Shown here in pieces: positions 16,878-20,763 of a stretch of 20,763 nucleotides of DNA. Made by a program: the position numbers and the translations under genes. Origin of the DNA: Actinomycetes bacterium. GTDB taxonomy: Bacteria; Actinomycetota; Acidimicrobiia; Acidimicrobiales; Palsa-688. Position 1 is the stretch's first letter. Every line of letters begins with the position of its first letter. The notes beneath the pieces were generated by a model. It had not been told where the DNA came from. It worked only from the letters and a program-made list of their open reading frames with translations, and searched no databases. The stretch is from positions 1 to 20,763 of the forward strand of contig JAKBBS010000044.1 of assembly GCA_021808425.1 (NCBI GenBank), in the 5' to 3' direction.

Positions 16878-17249
16878 GTGTCCGACGAGACCGACCTCGA
16901 CCTTCCCGAGCTTGTGGGCGCCGAGACTGTCGGACGCATCACGGTCACCCAGTTGGACTGGTGGAACGCACACTCCGATGCCTTCAGCGAAGCCATCGCC
17001 GTCATCGACTGGGACGAGCTGCACGTCGAGCACCGGACGGTCGGGCCGATCATCGAGGAGCGCCCACCACAGCGGCTCACCATGACTGTCGAGGAGGCAG
17101 CAGTCGTGCTCGGCATCTCCCGAGCGACTGCCTACGACGCCGTGAGCCGCGGCGAGATTCCCTGCATCCGCATCGGGAGGCGCATCCTCATCCCGAAGGT
17201 CGCCCTGGAGCGGCTGCTGGACGGGGCTGGAGAGGGAGCGCAACCCTAA
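16878..17249 (+). CDS. xis: Excisionase-like helix-turn-helix protein
   Basis: This 123-residue protein has an acidic N-terminal part without a recognisable domain. A C-terminal MerR/excisionase-type winged helix (HTH_17) covers residues ~68-117: LTMTVEEAAVVLGISRATAYDAVSRGEIPCIRIGRRILIPKVALERLLDG. Its position right after the integrase and its orientation suggest a recombination directionality factor, though the N-terminal extension makes it longer than simple Xis proteins, and it may instead regulate the element. The GTG start at 16878 lies 10 bp after the integrase stop with no good Shine-Dalgarno sequence; coupling to the integrase is likely. Its stop codon lies inside the inverted repeat before the Fic gene. 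Confidence 0.8.
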   Translation: MSDETDLDLPELVGAETVGRITVTQLDWWNAHSDAFSEAIAVIDWDELHVEHRTVGPIIEERPPQRLTMTVEEAAVVLGISRATAYDAVSRGEIPCIRIGRRILIPKVALERLLDGAGEGAQP

Positions 17250-17288
17250 ATACTCCAGAGCTGTATTTAGGGTTGTATGATAACCCTA
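17241..17288. promoter_or_regulatory. 13-bp inverted repeat plus third half-site: candidate operator of the Fic gene
   Basis: CAACCCTAAATAC (17241-17253) and GTATTTAGGGTTG (17263-17275) form a perfect 13-bp inverted repeat with a 9-bp spacer. A further AACCCTA follows at 17282-17288. The -10-like TATGAT falls between the second and third half-sites. The left arm contains the stop codon of the preceding gene, so the hairpin might also act as a terminator, but no T run follows. Three half-sites around a promoter favour a repressor site, possibly for the winged helix at the end of the Fic protein. Confidence 0.6.
17276..17281 (+). promoter_or_regulatory. -10 element of the Fic gene
   Basis: TATGAT differs from TATAAT by one base and lies 22 bp before the Fic start codon, leaving a short leader with AAGGAG. 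No -35 of normal quality is present; the inverted repeat occupies that place. Confidence 0.45.
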
Positions 17289-17302
17289 TCTAAGGAGAAA
17301 CC

Positions 17303-18571
17303 ATGTCTCGGGTTATCCGCCGCCGCTGGATCAACGACTACGCCGGCCCGTCCCGCAAGGACAACCGCGGGTGCGAGTACGAAGCCTACGTGCCCGACCC
17401 GCTCGTCGGACGTGCATTCACCATCGACGGTGAGGTCGCTGCCGACATCGCGGATGCCGAAGCAGCCATCGCTCGCTTCAACGCCGAGGCGACGAGCCTC
17501 GTCGATACCGAGGCGCTCGCCCGCATCCTGCTCCGTGCGGAGTCCGTCGCCTCGTCTCGGATCGAAGGACTGGAGATCGGAGCACGACGACTGCTGCGCG
17601 CAGAAGCCGCGAGAGGTCTTGGCGACGACCCGTCCGACGTCACCGCCGTCGAGGTCCTCGGGAACATCGATGCCATGGTCTTTGCCATCGAGCACGTCGA
17701 TGCAGGAGACCCCATCACGGTGGCGCTGGTGTTGGGCGTCCACCACCGCCTCCTCGCCAAGACGCGACTGGAGCAGTACGCCGGGACGTTCCGAGAGCAG
17801 CAGAACTGGATCGGGGGCAGCGAGTACAACCCCTGTGCTGCTGCGTTCGTGCCTCCACCGCCAGAGTACGTTGCCGACCTCGTCACTGACCTTGTCGCCT
17901 TTGCCAACGACGACTCACTTCCCCCTGTCGCCCAAGCTGCCATCGCGCACGCCCAGTTCGAGACGATCCACCCCTTCGTGGACGGCAACGGCCGGACGGG
18001 TAGAGCCCTCGTGCACCTCATCTTCCGACGTCGGGGCGTGGCCCCCCACGTCCTTCCTCCCGTGTCGCTCGTCCTTGCGACCTGGGCGCAGGACTACATC
18101 GGCGGTCTCGCAGCTACCAGGTACCGGGGACCGGCGTCGGGCAAGGCAGCGAGCGAAGGCATGAATCTGTGGATGGGCCGATTCGCCACTGCCTGCAAGC
18201 GGGCTGTCGATGATGCGTCGAGCTTCGAGAAGCGCGCACGGGGCATCGAAGCGTCGTGGCGGGAACGCCTCGGGCGCGTCCGTGCCCGGTCGGCAGCCGA
18301 CCTCCTCCTCGGTGTTCTTGTCGGCGCTCCCGTCGTCACCGTCAACAGCGCATCCGAGATGATCTCCCGGAGCTTCATCCAGACGAACGAGGCCATCTCA
18401 CGCCTCGTCGAGGCAGGCATCCTGAAGCAGGTGACCGTCGGTCGCCGCAACCGAGCATTCGAGGCCCCTGACATCATCGCTGCCTTCACCGACCTGGAGC
18501 GCCAGCTCGCAAGCCCCGAGGGCGACACCCTCACGAGTGAACCCGTCCGTCGCGTCCCACGGCGGCAGTGA
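17303..18571 (+). CDS. Fic family protein with N-terminal inhibitory motif and C-terminal winged helix
   Basis: This 422-residue protein carries a complete Fic motif, HPFVDGNGRTGR (His223-Arg234), with the catalytic His and the phosphate-binding residues intact. An inhibitory (S/T)xxxE(G/N) motif, SSRIEG (Ser84, Glu88, Gly89), lies N-terminal to it, as in class II Fic proteins whose own helix blocks ATP binding. The C-terminal ~70 residues look like a winged helix (VTVNSASEMISRSFIQTNEAISRLVEAGILKQVTVGRRNRAFEAPDI). Fic enzymes usually transfer AMP to a hydroxyl of a target protein; the target is unknown. The ATG start follows AAGGAG. The repeat-rich promoter suggests autoregulation. No separate antitoxin gene is seen, in line with the built-in inhibitory helix. 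Confidence 0.93.
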   Translation: MSRVIRRRWINDYAGPSRKDNRGCEYEAYVPDPLVGRAFTIDGEVAADIADAEAAIARFNAEATSLVDTEALARILLRAESVASSRIEGLEIGARRLLRAEAARGLGDDPSDVTAVEVLGNIDAMVFAIEHVDAGDPITVALVLGVHHRLLAKTRLEQYAGTFREQQNWIGGSEYNPCAAAFVPPPPEYVADLVTDLVAFANDDSLPPVAQAAIAHAQFETIHPFVDGNGRTGRALVHLIFRRRGVAPHVLPPVSLVLATWAQDYIGGLAATRYRGPASGKAASEGMNLWMGRFATACKRAVDDASSFEKRARGIEASWRERLGRVRARSAADLLLGVLVGAPVVTVNSASEMISRSFIQTNEAISRLVEAGILKQVTVGRRNRAFEAPDIIAAFTDLERQLASPEGDTLTSEPVRRVPRRQ

Positions 18572-18623
18572 CCCATGGACAAAGGGCTCCCGAAATTCGT
18601 ATCGTCATTGCATAAGCAACAAT

Positions 18624-18663
18624 CGCGTCCGCGCGGTCGCGCTCTAGCGCGTCAGCGTTGGCG
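18624..18663 (+). repeat. 8-bp CGCGNNNG array upstream of parA (candidate centromere/operator)
   Basis: The register is CGCGTCCG, CGCGGTCG, CGCTCTAG, CGCGTCAG, then a degenerate CGTTGGCG, end to end with a strict 8-bp period and ending at the parA ATG. The same unit form recurs at 19555-19602. RHH-type partition proteins often bind short tandem repeats of 7-8-bp period placed before parA, so this is proposed as parS and operator in one. Confidence 0.55.
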
Positions 18664-19281
18664 ATGTGGGAAACAAATGTGCGCATCGCAGTCGTCAACC
18701 TCAAGGGCGGCGTCGGCAAGACGACGACGGCCGTCCATCTTGCTGTAGGACTCGCTCGGCGGGCACCTACCGTTCTGCTCGATTCCGACCCACAGGGCTC
18801 AGCGTCCCGCTGGGACCAGCTTGCCGAGACCCTTCCGTGCCGAACCGTGAGCTATCCGAAGTCGGACTTGGGCAGCCGACTTCCCGAGCTGCTGGGTGGA
18901 GCCTCGCATCTCGTGATCGACACGCCACCTGGGCACACGGATATCGTCGCTGCTGCGGTCTCGACCGTTGACACGGTCATCATCCCGGTCGAGCCGCTGG
19001 CGATGGACCTGGACCGCCTCAGTCCGACCATTGAACTGCTCTCGAAGACTGCCCTTGCCAACGACCCCGACGTGTATGTACTCCTCACCCGGGTGCGGTC
19101 CCGAACCCGAGGCTCACGCAGTGCTCGTGAACTGTTGGAGGAACGTGGTCTGCCAGTGCTCCGGACCGAGATACCGCTCTTGGAAGCCTACGGATGGGGC
19201 TACGGAATGGTTCCTCCCGAGGGGCACCGCTACGGCCAGCTCCTCGACGAACTACTGGCCGAGAGGGAGGGAGCAGCATGA
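18664..19281 (+). CDS. parA: ParA-family partition ATPase
   Basis: This ~205-residue short ParA has a deviant Walker A motif KGGVGKTTT, Walker A' [13 protein letters not shown], and Walker B VIDTPPG. The absence of an N-terminal DNA-binding domain marks type Ib ParA proteins, which pair with small RHH partners. The start is uncertain: ATG 18664 is used, but GTG 18679 ([11 protein letters not shown], with GGGAAA upstream) is the more usual ParA opening, and TTG 18658 is also in frame. The stop overlaps the next start as ATGA. An array of 8-bp repeats directly precedes it. Role: ATP-driven segregation of the element, or of its free plasmid form. Confidence 0.92.
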   Translation: MWETNVRIAVVNLKGGVGKTTTAVHLAVGLARRAPTVLLDSDPQGSASRWDQLAETLPCRTVSYPKSDLGSRLPELLGGASHLVIDTPPGHTDIVAAAVSTVDTVIIPVEPLAMDLDRLSPTIELLSKTALANDPDVYVLLTRVRSRTRGSRSARELLEERGLPVLRTEIPLLEAYGWGYGMVPPEGHRYGQLLDELLAEREGAA

Positions 19282-19544
19282 GTACGCCAAAGAAGGTTTC
19301 GGCGCTCGCTCGTCTCGCGGAGATCACGGCAACTCCTCACCCCGTCGCTCCGGCGCCCCCGCCACCGAGCGAGGGCATCGTTCGGTACACGGCCGAGATT
19401 CCCCGGCACCTGCACCGTGCTCTGAAGGTCTTCGCCATGGACCACGACACAAGTACCTACGCCGTCACGAAGTCCCTACTGGTTCTTCTCGGAGAGGACG
19501 AGGATGTCCGCCGAAAGGTCATCGAGGTACTTGCCCGTGAGTGA
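19278..19544 (+). CDS. Small ribbon-helix-helix protein, presumed ParB-like partner of ParA
   Basis: This 88-residue protein has a basic, Pro/Ala-rich flexible N-terminus (~residues 1-34). A compact segment follows, [37 protein letters not shown], whose strand-helix-helix pattern fits an RHH domain like those of ParG, omega or CopG. A mobile N-terminal tail in front of an RHH fold is the ParG-type arrangement, where the tail stimulates the ATPase. The ATG overlaps the parA stop (ATGA) and follows GGGAGGG, so the two are made together. The 3' end overlaps the repA start region. Its likely DNA sites are the 8-bp arrays on either side of the parA-RHH pair. Confidence 0.72.
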   Translation: MSTPKKVSALARLAEITATPHPVAPAPPPPSEGIVRYTAEIPRHLHRALKVFAMDHDTSTYAVTKSLLVLLGEDEDVRRKVIEVLARE

Positions 19545-20433
19545 CGTTGAACAGCGCGGTAGCGCGGTTGCGCCTACGCGCGACAGCGCGGAAGCGCGCC
19601 TCAGTTCGATACTCTCCGAGTACTTCCAGGATGAGCTGGATCACGCCCGGACCGTAGGCAGTGTCGGCTTCTATGCTCGGGTGCTCACCCAGGCAACCCT
19701 GCCACACAGCAATCCCAAAGCCTCGATCTTCGAGCGTCGGAACGGCTCCCTGTCCCTCAGCATGGCCGCGCCACCGAGCGTCGGGCTGCCCTACGGGTCG
19801 ATTCCCCGTTTGCTCCTCGCCTGGATCACGACGGAGGCCGTCCGTACCAAGAGCCGGGAGCTGGTGCTCGGCGATCACCTCTCCGGGTTCATGCGGCAGC
19901 TCCGGATCATCCCGACCGGCGGACGGTGGGGAACGATCGGTCGGCTCCGAACGCAGATGGAACGACTCTTCAGCACCTCGATCTGGGTGCGATACAAGGG
20001 TGAGAACGTCACCGCCGGTACCGGGTGGATGGTCGCCGACGACTATCAGTTGTGGTGGGACCCCAAGCGGCCGAATGAGCCGGTGCTGTGGGAATCGACG
20101 ATCACACTCGGCGAGCACTTCTTCCGGGAGATCACCGAGCACCCTGTGCCGGTCAGCATGGAGGCACTACAGCGGTTACGAAGGTCGCCACTGGCGCTCG
20201 ACCTGTATATGTGGCTGACCTACCGCATGAGCTACCTTCGGACTCCAACTCGTGTTCCGTGGGCGGCTCTCCACCTCCAGCTCGGAGCGGACTACACGAA
20301 AGTAAAGCACTTCAAACCTGAGGCTGTCAGAGCGCTACACAGCATCGTTGATGTCTATCCCGTCGCTATCGAAGCGAGCGCAGAAGGGCTCATACTTCGT
20401 CCTTCACCGACGCACATACCTCGCGCTCAGTAG
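19537..20433 (+). CDS. repA: Plasmid replication initiator, RepA family
   Basis: The 298-residue protein has the run SIPRLLLAWITTEAVRTKSRELVLGDHLSGFMRQLRI, then PTGGRWGTIGRLRTQMERLFS. This is the core signature of plasmid-encoded RepA (RepA_C, PF04796) initiators found in actinobacterial and proteobacterial plasmids. The C-terminal part (SPLALDLYMWLTYRMSYL...) fits the second winged helix. GTG 19537 overlaps the RHH gene by 8 nt and has GAGG at normal distance; ATG 19504 in the same frame is an alternative with GAGG too close. The first ~20 codons are encoded by the second CGCGNNNG array. Iterons lie directly downstream, the expected substrate of this initiator. Confidence 0.9.
   Translation: MSDVEQRGSAVAPTRDSAEARLSSILSEYFQDELDHARTVGSVGFYARVLTQATLPHSNPKASIFERRNGSLSLSMAAPPSVGLPYGSIPRLLLAWITTEAVRTKSRELVLGDHLSGFMRQLRIIPTGGRWGTIGRLRTQMERLFSTSIWVRYKGENVTAGTGWMVADDYQLWWDPKRPNEPVLWESTITLGEHFFREITEHPVPVSMEALQRLRRSPLALDLYMWLTYRMSYLRTPTRVPWAALHLQLGADYTKVKHFKPEAVRALHSIVDVYPVAIEASAEGLILRPSPTHIPRAQ
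19555..19602 (+). repeat. Second 8-bp CGCGNNNG array inside the repA 5' coding region
   Basis: Six units in register: CGCGGTAG, CGCGGTTG, CGCCTACG, CGCGACAG, CGCGGAAG, CGCGCCTC. The period is 8, not a multiple of 3, so it cannot come from a protein repeat; the encoded peptide is not repetitive. It shares its unit form with the array before parA. Proposed as a second RHH binding site that may dampen repA expression. Confidence 0.55.
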
Positions 20434-20468
20434 TCGAATGCCATTATCGTTAGCTGGAGAGACGGCAC

Positions 20469-20477
20469 TTATCCACG
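20469..20477 (+). promoter_or_regulatory. DnaA box
   Basis: TTATCCACG differs from the TTATCCACA consensus at the last base only. It overlaps the first iteron by 3 bp. Confidence 0.7.
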
Positions 20478-20547
20478 CATAAACGCCGACCGTGCCGTTA
20501 GTATCTCCTACGCATAAACGCCGACCGCTTACGCATAAACGCCGACC
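20475..20547 (+). repeat. Three 17-bp iterons
   Basis: ACGCATAAACGCCGACC occurs perfectly at 20475-20491, 20510-20526 and 20531-20547. Start-to-start distances are 35 and 21 bp. They are taken as RepA binding sites from their place beside repA. Confidence 0.88.
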
Positions 20548-20561
20548 GACAACATTATTAA

Positions 20562-20594
20562 CCTGTAATGATCCTGTAGATATCCTGTAGTAGG
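20562..20594 (+). repeat. 11-bp tandem repeats in the AT-rich segment (candidate DNA-unwinding element)
   Basis: CCTGTAATGAT, CCTGTAGATAT and CCTGTAGTAGG follow end to end at 20562, 20573 and 20584. With the preceding ACATTATTAA they form the most AT-rich part of the origin, between iterons 3 and 4. The period is close to one helical turn. Confidence 0.6.
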
Positions 20595-20634
20595 CACTGC
20601 TGATTGTGAGCTTCTGCTCACTCAATTCAAGGTC

Positions 20635-20650
20635 ACGCATAAACGCCGAG
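20635..20650 (+). repeat. Fourth, isolated iteron
   Basis: ACGCATAAACGCCGAG matches the iteron at 15 of 16 positions and lies 87 bp beyond the third copy, on the other side of the AT-rich segment and in the same orientation. Confidence 0.8.
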
Positions 20651-20696
20651 GTTCCCGCACGCCACATTCATCGCCGCTGGGACGTCCAGCTCCCTC

Positions 20697-20752
20697 ACCA
20701 TCAAGGATGGAACCGAGCAAACGCGTCAATCGCACCACCTCCCCTTGATGGT
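20697..20752. repeat. 10-bp inverted repeat at the right end
   Basis: ACCATCAAGG (20697-20706) and CCTTGATGGT (20743-20752) are perfect complements separated by 36 bp. The role is unknown; it lies at the edge of the origin, so a nick site, regulatory site or start of the next unit are all possible. Confidence 0.4.
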
Positions 20753-20763
20753 CCTTGCCTCTC

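Larger units (their letters stand above)
20434..20763. other. Iteron-type replication origin region (330 bp without genes)
   Basis: The gene-free stretch after repA holds a DnaA box (20469-20477), three iterons close together (20475-20547) and an AT-rich stretch with 11-bp tandem repeats (20551-20595). It also holds a small hairpin, GTGAGC-TTCT-GCTCAC (20606-20621), a fourth iteron (20635-20650), and a 10-bp inverted repeat at the right end. This is the complete layout of an iteron plasmid origin next to its initiator gene. Confidence 0.82.

Noticed and set aside
20475..20650. CRISPR array
   Set aside because: The four repeats are 16-17 bp, unequally spaced and next to repA with a DnaA box; they are iterons.
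20404..20667. 87-codon minus-strand frame over the origin
   Set aside because: Its repeated RRLCV segments are simply the reverse reading of the iterons; no start-site support and it covers the DnaA box and unwinding repeats.
15366..20763. Distal attachment site (copy of the tRNA-fMet 3' end)
   Set aside because: No second copy of the TTCAAATCCTAC-type sequence was found in the window; the right border must lie beyond it.

Overview
The window looks like a high-GC actinobacterial chromosome, possibly from the Acidimicrobiia (this rank is inferred). The pointers are a mycothiol-dependent nitroreductase homologue, a UPF0182 membrane protein, a DUF222/HNH (13E12-type) endonuclease with an actinobacterial-style SOS box, frequent GTG/TTG starts, and very little intergenic space.

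Left part (1-15365) is chromosomal housekeeping and accessory metabolism. In order it holds: the 3' part of a DivIVA-domain coiled-coil gene with an unusual phage-head-like C-terminus; a UPF0182 membrane protein; an L-2-hydroxyglutarate oxidase-like flavoprotein (minus); a nucleotidyltransferase-like gene; a SRPBCC-TIGR01777 epimerase (minus); a YceI-family protein behind an 18-bp perfect palindrome; a DUF445 membrane protein (minus); a short-chain dehydrogenase coupled to an epoxide-hydrolase-like protein; a DUF222/HNH endonuclease (minus); an Rv2466c-like DsbA-fold protein (minus); an aldo/keto reductase; and an initiator tRNA-fMet.

Right part (about 15366-20763, continuing past the window) is an integrative plasmid-like element apparently inserted at the 3' end of tRNA-fMet. 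Its order is tyrosine integrase, excisionase-like HTH protein, Fic protein, ParA ATPase, ribbon-helix-helix (RHH) protein, RepA initiator, and an iteron origin. The origin has four near-identical 16-17-bp iterons, a DnaA box and an AT-rich segment with 11-bp tandem repeats. The distal attachment site is not in the window.

The integrase reading frame is broken between the catalytic HDLRH box and the GH/Tyr part by a 230-bp insert. The insert has 8-bp terminal inverted repeats and several internal inverted repeats, so as it stands the integrase lacks its nucleophile.

The least expected signal is a pair of arrays of 8-bp repeats of the form CGCGNNNG. One lies just upstream of parA and the other inside the first codons of repA, so they flank the parA-RHH pair. 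I propose that they are the centromere/operator sites of this partition cassette, read by the RHH protein and also touching repA expression.
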